In this document: positions 52,941-60,260 of the stretch, one piece after another | How positions within the stretch are numbered: the stretch's first letter is position 1 | How the letters are laid out: each line of letters opens with the position of its first letter | From: Chryseobacterium sp. IHB B 17019 | Lineage (GTDB): Bacteria; Bacteroidota; Bacteroidia; Flavobacteriales; Weeksellaceae | NCBI RefSeq assembly: GCF_001456155.1 | Contig: NZ_CP013293.1 | Coordinates: 3,844,001-3,908,000 of the forward strand | Direction: 5' to 3' | DNA length: 64,000 nt | Notes under the pieces: model-generated | The model's input: the letters and a program-made list of their open reading frames with translations, nothing else | Databases searched by the model: none | Told to the model about the DNA's origin: nothing | Program-made: the position numbers and the translations under genes

Positions 52941-53920
52941 TCTTTAGATAAAAATTTTTCCACAAATAATTTTGCTTCGGTACTTGGATTGGAAACCATG
53001 GTCGAAGCATTTTTTTTATGTTGAATATAAGCTTCTTCCGCAGCGTTATTTTTCTTCATCATTGATAGAATATATTCCTGAACCCAATATTCAAAGCGTT
53101 TTTCTGCCTGTTGAGTCCGAACTTCTTCAAATCGGTTGGTTTTCTTTTTAAGACTAATAAACTCATTAATTTTCTCGAAAACATCACTCAATCCTTCATT
53201 ATGCAAGGCAGAACCGAGCAAAACAGGAACTCTCCAGTCTTTTTCTTTAGATGGAATAAAATCCAACGCACGTTTTAATTCTAGCCTTGTATTTTTTGCT
53301 TTCTGAAGATTTTCTTTTTCCACTTTATTGATGAAAATCACGTCCACCATTTCCATGATTCCGCGCTTGATTCCCTGAAGCTCATCACCGCCGCCAATTA
53401 TTTTTAAAAATAAAAAGACATCAGTAATATCAGCAACCAGAACTTCAGACTGACCCACACCAACTGTTTCAATTAAAATAAAATCATAGCCTGCTGCTTC
53501 ACAGATCATCATCGTTTCAAAAGTTGTATTGGCAACACCTCCCAAAAATCCGGAACTTGGGGAGGGGCGGATGAAGGCATTTTCTTCTTTGGCGAGTTCT
53601 TCCATTCTGGTTTTATCACCCAAAATACTTCCTTTATTAATAGCAGAACTCGGGTCAATGGCTAGGACAGCCACTTTTTTACCATTAGAAATCGCCAGTC
53701 TTCCGAAATTTTCTATGAAAGTTGATTTTCCGGCCCCCGGAACTCCCGTAACACCTACTCGGATTGAGTTTCCTGTGAACGGCATGATCTGTTTCAACAG
53801 TTCTTCCGCCTGTTGTCTGTGCTCGGATTTTTTACTTTCAACCAATGTAATAGCTTTTGCGATCAGGCGTTTGTTTCCCGATCTTATTCCTTCTATTAGC
53901 TCTTCTGTAGAAAATTTCAT
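52937..53920 (-). CDS. meaB: Methylmalonyl-CoA mutase-associated GTPase MeaB
   Basis: G-protein chaperone that gates cofactor loading and protects methylmalonyl-CoA mutase. The start is ATG 53920 (327 aa); the longer frame to 53956 is dropped. P-loop GVPGAGKSTFIE, then AIDPSSAINKGSILGDKTRMEELA, ETVGVGQSEVLVADITD (switch region) and FINKVEKEN (NKxE form of the guanine motif). The mutase gene is 6.3 kb away on the same strand (60261-62378), separated by the RNA-repair operon. Confidence 0.93.
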   Translation of the reverse strand: MKFSTEELIEGIRSGNKRLIAKAITLVESKKSEHRQQAEELLKQIMPFTGNSIRVGVTGVPGAGKSTFIENFGRLAISNGKKVAVLAIDPSSAINKGSILGDKTRMEELAKEENAFIRPSPSSGFLGGVANTTFETMMICEAAGYDFILIETVGVGQSEVLVADITDVFLFLKIIGGGDELQGIKRGIMEMVDVIFINKVEKENLQKAKNTRLELKRALDFIPSKEKDWRVPVLLGSALHNEGLSDVFEKINEFISLKKKTNRFEEVRTQQAEKRFEYWVQEYILSMMKKNNAAEEAYIQHKKNASTMVSNPSTEAKLFVEKFLSKD

Positions 53921-53951
53921 TAATTCAAAAATAGACAAATAAAAGTCAACG

Positions 53952-54033
53952 GTCAATAGTGAATTTGCTTTGCTTGTGAATTTTTTTAAGAATTTAATTT
54001 CTTTTTTTTAAATTCACAAAATTCTCAATTGAC
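53952..54033. repeat. Inverted repeat (GTGAAT/GTCAAT family)
   Basis: GTCAATAGTGAATTT and TTGTGAATTT on the left are mirrored by AAATTCACAA and AATTCTCAATTGAC on the right. Shares AATTGACAAGTGAA with the sequence at 54799-54812. It lies in the 230-bp gap between meaB and the cytochrome gene. Confidence 0.55.
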
Positions 54034-54150
54034 AAGTGAAATGAAATTTATCATTCGCACTTTTTAATTTGTATTTCTTCTAAATTATGCACTGTCTCAT
54101 CAATAAGAAAGGGAATTTCCTACATTTGTTTTAAATCAAATAATTAAACA

Positions 54151-54441
54151 ATGAAAAAAATAATAGCTGTAGCATCTTTCACTGCTGTTTTGTTGGTGTC
54201 GTGTACTCCAAAAGCTTCAACAGCGACAGCTCCGGTAGCTGCAACGTCTACAGCAGAACAGATAGCCCAAGGAAAAACAATCTTTGAAAACTCATGCGGA
54301 AAATGTCACAAACTTCCTGATCCAACGTCTCACAATTCAGTACAGTGGGTGGGAATTATGAATTCTATGGCTCCAAAAGCAAAGCTTACGGATGAACAAC
54401 ATCAATGGGTTTACGATTATATCGTATCTGTGAAAAAATAA
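54151..54441 (+). CDS. Cytochrome c lipoprotein, tandem copy 1
   Basis: A 96-aa lipoprotein (signal SFTAVLLVSC, Cys about 18) with one c-type heme site, SCGKCHKLPDP (CxxCH), and a distal helix NSMAPKAKLTDEQHQWVYDYIVSVKK that may carry the axial methionine (SMAPKA). After a Ser/Thr/Ala linker, AEQIAQGKTIFENSCGKCH is the standard cytochrome c start. A TACATTTG -7-like box is at 54121-54128. The next gene is a clear paralogue 22 bp downstream. Confidence 0.85.
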   Translation: MKKIIAVASFTAVLLVSCTPKASTATAPVAATSTAEQIAQGKTIFENSCGKCHKLPDPTSHNSVQWVGIMNSMAPKAKLTDEQHQWVYDYIVSVKK

Positions 54442-54463
54442 TCACCTCAAAAAAAATATTATT

Positions 54464-54751
54464 ATGAAAAAAATGATTTTTGGTATAATTGGTATTTCCG
54501 CATTTTTGGTGTCGTGTGGACCCAAAAGTACTGCCGTAACAGGACCTAAGTACACTTCCTCGGAACAACTGGCACAGGGAAAAACCATTTTTGAAAATTC
54601 ATGCAACAAGTGTCACGGACTGCCAAATCCCGAAAGGCACGACGATCAGGGATGGATAAAAACATTGAGCAGAATGGCTCCAAGAGCTAAACTGAATGAT
54701 GATCAACATCAAATGGTTTATGATTATCTGATTTCTGTAAATAAAAAATAG
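54464..54751 (+). CDS. Cytochrome c lipoprotein, tandem copy 2
   Basis: A 95-aa paralogue of the preceding gene: lipobox SAFLVSC, then SEQLAQGKTIFENSCNKCHGLPNPERHDDQG, heme motif CNKCH, and SRMAPRAKLNDDQHQMVYDYLISVNKK. It shares the AQGKTIFENSC and MAPxAKLxDxQHQxVYDYxxSV patterns with copy 1, showing a tandem duplication. Both are likely outer-leaflet or periplasmic electron carriers, or heme-bearing small proteins; partners are unknown. Confidence 0.85.
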   Translation: MKKMIFGIIGISAFLVSCGPKSTAVTGPKYTSSEQLAQGKTIFENSCNKCHGLPNPERHDDQGWIKTLSRMAPRAKLNDDQHQMVYDYLISVNKK

Positions 54752-54798
54752 GCTTCTTTTGAAGTCTATTTTTGTTTTGTGTTTCATTTTAACGCAAA

Positions 54799-54832
54799 AA
54801 TTGACAAGTGAACGTATTGAGTATTCACTTCA
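54799..54832. repeat. Short inverted repeat (AAGTGAA/TTCACTT)
   Basis: AAGTGAA (54806-54812) and TTCACTT (54824-54830) form a hairpin after AATTGAC. It shares AATTGACAAGTGAA with the element at 53952. It lies between convergent genes. Confidence 0.45.
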
Positions 54833-54843
54833 CTATTAATGAT

Positions 54844-55836
54844 TTATTTCAGCTCAATTCCTAAGCCTGGTTTTTGGGATAATATTATTTTGCCGTTTTC
54901 TGCAAAATTTCCGGTGGCATAATCGTTGGAAATAAGATTTGCCCCATCTAAATCTGCATAATCAACAAGTCCTGTCAAAACACATCCCGCAGAAATGCCA
55001 ACGGTAGATTCTGTCATGCAGCCGATCATGATTTTGTAGTTTAATTCACGGGCTTTTTTAATCATTTCCAGAGCGGGTGTTAATCCGCCACATTTCATTA
55101 ATTTGATATTAATGCTTTTATAATATGGAACTAATTCATCCAAAGAATCAATATTCTGGCAATCTTCATCTGCCATCCAATTGGCAAAACTTTCTTTCTT
55201 TAAAACGTGATAATTGTCGATGGGTCTCGGCTGTTCGAGATATGAAAACTTTTGAACCTCAGTATTTTCCTGAAGCCAGATACAGTCTTCATCGGTGAAG
55301 CTTGCGTTGGAATCTAATGCGATATTTCTATTTAACTTCAACAGTCTTTCAATATCATTTTTATTTAAACTTTTACATTTTACCTTGAACTTATTCCACC
55401 CGCTTTTCTCAATTTTTTTAATTTGATCTTCAACACTGGCAACGGAAATCGTGATGGAACTTTCAACTGAATTTTCAGAAGGAATTTGATTTAGCTCAAT
55501 AAAGCTTTTATTTTCCAGCTTACCGAACAAATCCCAGTAGGCACAATCCAATGCTGAAAGTAAAAAGGGATGCAAATTTAGATTCAATAAAAATTTAAAA
55601 AAATCTTTCGGATGAATAATTTTCTGAGCTTCAATTTTAGGTTTAATTTCTTTTAATTTTAAGACAAAACTTTGAAAATCAATTTGATAATAATCGATCG
55701 CGACGCATTCTCCAAACCCGTTACAATTTTGGTGAGATAATTCTATCAATAATGCATCTCTTTTGTTGTAATTTCCGTAAGCAATTGAAAATGTTTCTTT
55801 TAAATGTAATTGTTTAAGCTCAAACCGTAATTCCAT
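54844..55836 (-). CDS. Dipeptide epimerase (L-Ala-D/L-Glu epimerase type)
   Basis: Enolase-superfamily enzyme, 330 aa, that probably epimerises Ala-Glu dipeptides in peptidoglycan recycling. The KxK catalytic pair is in KFKVKCKS, metal ligands are in ALDSNASF (Asp), YLEQPRP (Glu) and MADEDCQ (Asp), and the second catalytic lysine is in NIKLMKCGGLTPA. GCMTESTVGISAG completes the barrel. The dipeptide specificity is from family resemblance only. It is downstream of the RNA-repair operon on the same strand, 25 bp after the TPR gene. Confidence 0.85.
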   Translation of the reverse strand: MELRFELKQLHLKETFSIAYGNYNKRDALLIELSHQNCNGFGECVAIDYYQIDFQSFVLKLKEIKPKIEAQKIIHPKDFFKFLLNLNLHPFLLSALDCAYWDLFGKLENKSFIELNQIPSENSVESSITISVASVEDQIKKIEKSGWNKFKVKCKSLNKNDIERLLKLNRNIALDSNASFTDEDCIWLQENTEVQKFSYLEQPRPIDNYHVLKKESFANWMADEDCQNIDSLDELVPYYKSINIKLMKCGGLTPALEMIKKARELNYKIMIGCMTESTVGISAGCVLTGLVDYADLDGANLISNDYATGNFAENGKIILSQKPGLGIELK

Positions 55837-55861
55837 TATTAAATTTACAAAAAAAGGAGAC

Positions 55862-56377
55862 TTATTTCGTCTCCTTCTTCTTTTTAGTTTGCTTTTTCTT
55901 CGGCATTTTTTCTTTTAAGAATTTTTTACGGTCTTTTATCATCTCGAAACTGCATGATGTAAAACAGTATTTTTCAGCTTCGTCTAAAAATTTCAAAGCA
56001 TTAGATAAACTTCCTCTCTTCTCAGAAAGTAAAGATCTGTATAACCATAAGGTTGATTTGTCAATCCCTTTGATTTTTAATGAATAAGCAATCAGTTTTT
56101 CTGCTTCCTGGAAATCTTCGTTATCCAAAAGGCATTTGATGTAATATTGCGGAACGTTTAAATTCGTAACATCACATTGCATGGCTTCTTCAAAATAAAG
56201 CTTTGCTTTTTCGTAGTCGGTCAGCATCTCGCTGTAGATTCTTCCCATCAAACACAGGCTGTCGGCATCTTCAGGATCGTAAGACAGCGCATAATTCAAT
56301 GCTTCCAGGCAATCCGGCAAGCTGTAAGGGTAATTATCTAAAGCCTCGAAGTAGTATTTACTTTTAGTTAAGGTCAT
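55862..56377 (-). CDS. TPR-repeat protein, last gene of the RNA-repair operon
   Basis: A 171-aa protein of tandem helical repeats: LPDCLEALNYALSYDPEDADSLCLMGRIYSEMLTDYEKAKLYFEEAMQCD is a TPR pair, followed by YYIKCLLDNEDFQEAEKLIAYSLKI and LSNALKFLDEAEKY. A Lys-rich tail (KEKMPKKKQTKKKKETK) may bind nucleic acid. Its ATG overlaps the end of prfH by 14 bp, so it is translated from the same mRNA. Its role with RtcB/PrfH is unknown; a protein-protein or rRNA-contact adaptor is a guess. Confidence 0.75.
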   Translation of the reverse strand: MTLTKSKYYFEALDNYPYSLPDCLEALNYALSYDPEDADSLCLMGRIYSEMLTDYEKAKLYFEEAMQCDVTNLNVPQYYIKCLLDNEDFQEAEKLIAYSLKIKGIDKSTLWLYRSLLSEKRGSLSNALKFLDEAEKYCFTSCSFEMIKDRKKFLKEKMPKKKQTKKKKETK

Positions 56378-57062
56378 TTTTGTAGTTTTTTAATTCATTT
56401 TTCAGTTGATTTCTTTGTTTTTTGAAAGATTTTTCCTGATAATTCTTTTTAAAATCTGTTCCGGAAAATGTTCGGATCGGATTTCCTCTCTGCACCTGCA
56501 AATGGTTGTTCCAGGTTTCCTGCATCCTCTTTTCCAATTGTTGAATATAAATTCCTGTCACTTTTTCTTTTAGTCTTGTGATCGACAATTTTTTATTCTC
56601 CAATTGTGACCGGGAATCCTGCACAAAAACACTTTGTCCCGTAGGTAAGTGTGTTGCGCGAACAGCGGTGTTCACTTTATTCACGTTTTGTCCGCCACTT
56701 CCCTGGCTTCTTGTAGTTTGAAACTGAATGTCTTTTTCATTAAAATCAATCTTCTCTAATCCTTCCAGTTCAAAAATCCCTATGAACCAATTGCTTCTTT
56801 TGTGCAATTTCCGGAATGTGCTTTTTCCTGTCCAACAAATACTTCCCAACCATGTTTTTAAAAATTCATTTAAATTTTTTCCTTTTAAAAGGATGGTTAC
56901 AGATTTCAATGTCAGATTTTCATCACCATTTTCTCGGTGTATGATTTCGTAATCTATATTATCGTTTTTTGTTTCATCAAGGAAAACCTTCAGAACTTTG
57001 GCAACCACCCATTGACATTCTAAAGGTCCTCTTCCTGAGGTTATTTGTATTAATTTGTCCAT
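56364..57062 (-). CDS. prfH: Peptide chain release factor homolog PrfH
   Basis: Release-factor homologue of 232 aa. It starts with the PrfH-type QITSGRGPLECQWVVAKVLKVF, and the catalytic GGQ loop is at 123-125 in RSQGSGGQNVNKV, followed by AVRATHLPTGQSVFVQDSRSQ, the class I release-factor domain 3 pattern. There are no codon-recognition motifs. In characterised RtcB2-PrfH systems PrfH frees peptides from ribosomes cut in the decoding centre, so that RtcB can religate the 16S rRNA. It is 2 bp after the nucleotidyltransferase gene and overlaps the TPR gene by 14 bp. Confidence 0.92.
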   Translation of the reverse strand: MDKLIQITSGRGPLECQWVVAKVLKVFLDETKNDNIDYEIIHRENGDENLTLKSVTILLKGKNLNEFLKTWLGSICWTGKSTFRKLHKRSNWFIGIFELEGLEKIDFNEKDIQFQTTRSQGSGGQNVNKVNTAVRATHLPTGQSVFVQDSRSQLENKKLSITRLKEKVTGIYIQQLEKRMQETWNNHLQVQRGNPIRTFSGTDFKKNYQEKSFKKQRNQLKNELKNYKNDLN

Positions 57063-57064
57063 TG

Positions 57065-57610
57065 TTATTTTGGCATTTCACTTAATCTCGGATGACCAAC
57101 GGGATCAATTCCTCTTTCTAATAAATCTTTTGCAGCCATCACTGCCCAACATTTATCACTAGAATGGATATTTCTGTAAAATGAAAGTAAAACATCCGGT
57201 TTCACAACTGTAAATCCGTTGGCTTCGACGGTTTCCAAATCGTTTCTTTCAAAAAAGTCTATTGTTATTCTGTGAAACTTTTTATTTTCCAGTTCGACTG
57301 TTTTCTCGTACCTGCGGAAATTTTCTTCACTTGGTAAATGATCGTAGCGGGTCCATACTTTCTGAAAACCCTCCTGCTGAAGAGTCATAACGACTTCAGC
57401 AACATTTTCTTTAGACACAAAAATATCAATATCCTTATGGTCGTGAGCGTGCTTGTATTCCGTATGCCCTGTTTCAGACAAAAAATGCCACGCCCAACCT
57501 CCTGATAAAATGACTTTATTTTTTAATTTTTCTAAAATTTCCAGTCCGTGTTGAATTCTAAATTCCGGCCAGACTTCACCGTATCTTTTTATGTTATGTG
57601 ATGCTCCCAT
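57065..57610 (-). CDS. Nucleotidyltransferase-fold protein between rtcB and prfH
   Basis: A 181-aa protein of the polymerase-beta-like nucleotidyltransferase fold. GG is at 37-38 (VILSGGWAW), the paired catalytic carboxylates D60-x-D62 are in HKDIDIFVS, and the third Asp is D118 in RITIDFFER. The pattern GGWA...H.DIDI is closest to aminoglycoside-nucleotidyltransferase/MNT-like enzymes. It is encoded between rtcB (82 bp) and prfH (2 bp), so it is probably part of the repair module. It could add a nucleotide to RNA or modify a protein; the activity is not known. Confidence 0.8.
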   Translation of the reverse strand: MGASHNIKRYGEVWPEFRIQHGLEILEKLKNKVILSGGWAWHFLSETGHTEYKHAHDHKDIDIFVSKENVAEVVMTLQQEGFQKVWTRYDHLPSEENFRRYEKTVELENKKFHRITIDFFERNDLETVEANGFTVVKPDVLLSFYRNIHSSDKCWAVMAAKDLLERGIDPVGHPRLSEMPK

Positions 57611-57692
57611 TTTGTTATTTTTTTGTTGATTATTGAAGGTTAATAATTGTCAGTTAAATCCATTAACCAACAACTATAAACCAACAACTATT

Positions 57693-59084
57693 TTACTTAT
57701 CCATCCTCACAATTCTTGGCTGAAAAGTTCCTAGAATATCTACCAATTCGCTTTGTGCATTCATGACTTCGTTGATGTCTTTGTATGCCATTGGTGCTTC
57801 TTCGGTGTTTCCACCCATCAAAGTGACATTCTTTAATTTTAATTCTTTTTTGATGTCATTTTGAGTGAACAGATTTCTGCATTCTCCTCTTGAAAAAGCT
57901 CGTCCTGCGCCGTGCGAAGCTGAATTCAGTGAATCCGGATTTCCTTTTCCGCGAACAATGAATCCTTTTGCCGTCATCGACCCGGGAATCATTCCCAATT
58001 CATTTTCGTTGGCAGGAGTTGCGCCTTTTCTGTGAACGATCACTTCTTTTCCGTTGTGGATTTCTTTCCAGGCGAAATTGTGATGGTTTTCAATTTTCGC
58101 TTTTACCCGTCCTCCGACTGCTTTCACCAACCTCCGGTGAATGTCGTCGTGACAGGCCGAAGCATAATCTCCTGCGAGATTCATTGCTGTCCAGTATTCT
58201 AATCCGAGATGCGTGTTCAAATCCAGCCAGGCGAAGTTTTGTGCTTCTTTCGGCAACGGACATTGTTCTACGGCAACTCTTGAATAATATTGAGCAATTT
58301 CAGCTCCCAAACCACGCGAACCGCTGTGTGAAAGGATTCCGAGGTATTTTCCTTTCGGAAGCCCGATCTGCTCGTCTTCTTCCGTAATCTCAACTTCCCC
58401 GAATTCCACAAAGTGATTTCCACCACCGGAACTTCCCATTTGTTTGATGGCTTTTCCTTTTAACCTTCTCAAAATCGGAATTAAATCAAACGTATCTCTG
58501 TCGAAAATTTCGTGATCGACATGAGATTTATGTGTTTCATACATTCCGAATTTGGTATGCTCGGCCAGCGCTTTTTCATATTTATCTCTTGCGCCATCCA
58601 AGTATGAAACCGGCGTATCCAAAATACTGAGGCTCATCCTGCAGCCAATATCCATGCCGACTCCATAAGGAATCACGGCATTTTCTACGGCAAGAACTCC
58701 ACCGATCGGAAGTCCATAACCACTGTGAGCATCGGGCATCAAAGCTCCCTGTGTTGCAATGGGGAGTTTCAATGCGGTATACAACTGGTTTTTGGCTTCA
58801 TCCGAAATATTATTTCCAAAAATGTGAAAAGAAGTACGGTTTGTATTAAGCATTCTTTTTTCTGTTTTCCTGGATGAAAGCAGGGCTTCTGCAATTTGTC
58901 CGAAGGTTAAATCTTTTTCATAATTCTCCGGATTCATCAGAATTTCCTTTAAAAGAGATTTTACATGATGTATATTTTTCGTTGCAAAATTTCTTTTCAT
59001 GACTTCCAAAGCGATGTTTACACTTTGATTGTTTGGATAGCCTATTTTTAATATGTCTTTTCCTTTAAGTTTTAAATTTCCCAT
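57693..59084 (-). CDS. rtcB: RtcB family RNA ligase
   Basis: GTP/Mn-dependent ligase that joins 2',3'-cyclic-phosphate and 5'-OH RNA ends. The 463-aa protein keeps all active-site groups: D145 and C148 in GVGMDIGCRM, H224 in GGGNHFVE, H253 in SHSGSRGLG, the metal His in ENHHNF (334-335), HRKGATPA (351-), and the guanylylated H391 in NSASHGAGR. The N-terminal 80 aa (FATKNIHHVKSLLKEIL) is an extension before the fold. Because a prfH gene follows, this is best viewed as the RtcB2-type ribosome-repair ligase rather than a tRNA-splicing enzyme. Confidence 0.95.
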   Translation of the reverse strand: MGNLKLKGKDILKIGYPNNQSVNIALEVMKRNFATKNIHHVKSLLKEILMNPENYEKDLTFGQIAEALLSSRKTEKRMLNTNRTSFHIFGNNISDEAKNQLYTALKLPIATQGALMPDAHSGYGLPIGGVLAVENAVIPYGVGMDIGCRMSLSILDTPVSYLDGARDKYEKALAEHTKFGMYETHKSHVDHEIFDRDTFDLIPILRRLKGKAIKQMGSSGGGNHFVEFGEVEITEEDEQIGLPKGKYLGILSHSGSRGLGAEIAQYYSRVAVEQCPLPKEAQNFAWLDLNTHLGLEYWTAMNLAGDYASACHDDIHRRLVKAVGGRVKAKIENHHNFAWKEIHNGKEVIVHRKGATPANENELGMIPGSMTAKGFIVRGKGNPDSLNSASHGAGRAFSRGECRNLFTQNDIKKELKLKNVTLMGGNTEEAPMAYKDINEVMNAQSELVDILGTFQPRIVRMDK

Positions 59085-59183
59085 TGTTTTTGTTTAAGAT
59101 ATTAGATGTGAGATATTAGAAGTTAGACCTAATATTCCGATCATTTCTCCTTCAACTAAAATTTTAGTTGATTTTAATTTGTT

Positions 59184-59217
59184 AAACCTAACAGGTTTTT
59201 TGAAACCTGTTAGGTTT
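59184..59217. repeat. 15-bp perfect palindrome (AAACCTAACAGGTTT)
   Basis: AAACCTAACAGGTTT (59184-59198) and its complement (59203-59217) flank TTTG. I recall similar sequences in many Bacteroidetes intergenic regions; it can form a hairpin with T/A flanks and may terminate transcription. Confidence 0.6.
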
Positions 59218-59220
59218 TAT

Positions 59221-59345
59221 TGGCGGACATTTCTCCTAGCCCCGATTGCAGCACTTGTTTGAGCTCATTTTGTGGTTTTCGGGCGGCGGCTTCGCCGCCG
59301 CCCGAAAACCACAAAATAGCGAGTGCGGAAAGCGGGAAATAGCTT
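59221..59345. repeat. Dispersed GC-rich palindromic element
   Basis: The core is a perfect 24-bp stem (59267-59290 with 59294-59317) closed by a TTC triloop; its inner part is CGGGCGGCGGC. Outside the core GCACT (59251) pairs with AGTGC (59322). Flanks GGCGGACATTTCTCC, TAGCCCCGAT and GCGGGAAATAGCTTC resemble, as I recall, a repeat family of Flavobacteriia. A minus-strand frame across it is composition-driven and not a gene. It lies in the 618-bp gap upstream of rtcB, which otherwise holds short direct repeats near 59100 and the RNA unit at 59433-59640. Confidence 0.7.
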
Positions 59346-59432
59346 CTAAAAAATAGATTGGCTATTCGGAAAGTCCTACATTTTATTAAAAAAGGATTTC
59401 GGGGAAACTGATATGAGTTTGAAATATTGCGC

Positions 59433-59467
59433 AAAAAAAACCCGAAATCTCTACGACTTCGGGTTTT
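59433..59467 (-). terminator. Terminator of the small RNA unit
   Basis: On the minus strand AAAACCCGAA (from 59467) pairs perfectly with TTCGGGTTTT (to 59437) around an 11-nt loop, followed by a run of eight T residues. Confidence 0.85.
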
Positions 59468-59605
59468 GATATTTCATTATACTGTTATTCCTATGAGTGT
59501 ACCAAACCACGAAGCCTTACCACCATAAGGGGTAATCCAACTGTAGAATTCTGTGTCGCTTTGAACATTGCTTCGTTGTTTTTTAATTGGTTAAACTTGA
59601 TTTTC
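59436..59605 (-). ncRNA. Candidate small RNA, with an embedded 25-codon ORF
   Basis: A transcript of about 170 nt is delimited by a consensus promoter (59611-59640) and a strong terminator (59433-59467). Internal pairing supports structure: ACGAAGC (59570-59576) with GCTTCGT (59509-59515), and outer ACCAA (59587-59591) with TTGGT (59501-59505), giving a rod-like fold recalling 6S-type RNAs. A 25-codon ORF (59491-59568, MFKATQNSTVGLPLMVVRLR and 5 more) lies within, its ATG next to the inner stem. Either an untranslated regulator or a small peptide is possible. I cannot match it to a named family. Confidence 0.55.
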
Positions 59606-59610
59606 AGGTG

Positions 59611-59640
59611 CAAATATATTACTTTTTCTGAATATGCAAA
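59611..59640 (-). promoter_or_regulatory. Bacteroidetes promoter of the small RNA unit
   Basis: On the minus strand TTTG (59640-59637) and TATATTTG (59618-59611) are 18 bp apart, an excellent -33/-7 match. Transcription should start near 59605. Confidence 0.75.
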
Positions 59641-59653
59641 TTTTTTCATAAAA

Positions 59654-59682
59654 AAACCTGAATGTTTTTACTATTCAGGTTT
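59654..59682 (-). terminator. Terminator after the stress-protein gene
   Basis: On the minus strand AAACCTGAAT pairs with ATTCAGGTTT around AGTAAAAAC, followed by a T run. It isolates the small RNA unit from the upstream gene. Confidence 0.75.
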
Positions 59683-59702
59683 CTGTATTTCTTATTAAAA
59701 TT

Positions 59703-60200
59703 TTAATCTTTGGAGCCCTGGCTGTCCATTTCATCATTCATTCCCCTGCCTTCATTGGAGTGATAAACCCTTTCTGAACCGAGAAAATAGATGTCGTGTT
59801 TTGCTTTCGCAATGATACCGTTATAAACTTCTTCGGACATTCCTGCCGGAGCATGTGGCTCTTCCTGTTGTTTTTTATATACTTTCACGGCTCCGTTGGC
59901 ATTGAGTACATCATTTGCTTTTTGAGCCTCTTCAAGATTATCGGCATACACAATGATATTATTTTTACCGACACTTTCTCTGCTGTACGCCTCCAACATT
60001 TCCGTATCATGAGCGAAAACAAAGTCCCAAAAGTTTCTTGTTGTTACATCGTCTCTATAATCACCAGCAGACGATTCATTTTCTAATTTTGACCTGGAAA
60101 CAATGATGTTCGCTTCCTGAAAGCCATTTTCTTTTAAAGATTTTTTAATTTCCTCTGTATCTACAGTCACCGGAAATACTGAAACTACTGTATAAGCCAT
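59703..60200 (-). CDS. General stress protein 17M-like protein
   Basis: A 165-aa protein from ATG 60200 (MAYTVVSVFP); further in-frame starts lie upstream. The N-terminal 105 aa, with VSVFPVTVDTEEIKKSLKENGFQEANIIVSRS and KNNIIVYADNLEEAQKANDVLNANGAVKVY, resembles the general stress protein 17M/YflT domain found in Bacillus and others. The C-terminal half is acidic and Gly/Ser-rich. The biochemical role is unknown; such proteins rise under heat or salt stress. It is transcribed towards the small RNA but separated by a terminator. Confidence 0.72.
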   Translation of the reverse strand: MAYTVVSVFPVTVDTEEIKKSLKENGFQEANIIVSRSKLENESSAGDYRDDVTTRNFWDFVFAHDTEMLEAYSRESVGKNNIIVYADNLEEAQKANDVLNANGAVKVYKKQQEEPHAPAGMSEEVYNGIIAKAKHDIYFLGSERVYHSNEGRGMNDEMDSQGSKD

Positions 60201-60260
60201 AATGAAATTTTTCATTAGACAGTACAAAAGCCATGCAAATTTTATTTTTGAAAAGTTAAT

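Noticed and set aside
57640..57690. ACCAACAACTA direct repeats between rtcB and the nucleotidyltransferase gene
   Set aside because: Two short AT-rich copies in a spacer; no evidence of function.
59210..59434. 74-codon minus-strand frame across the GC-rich palindrome
   Set aside because: It spans a perfect hairpin and repeat flanks; the peptide is just a reading of the repeat.
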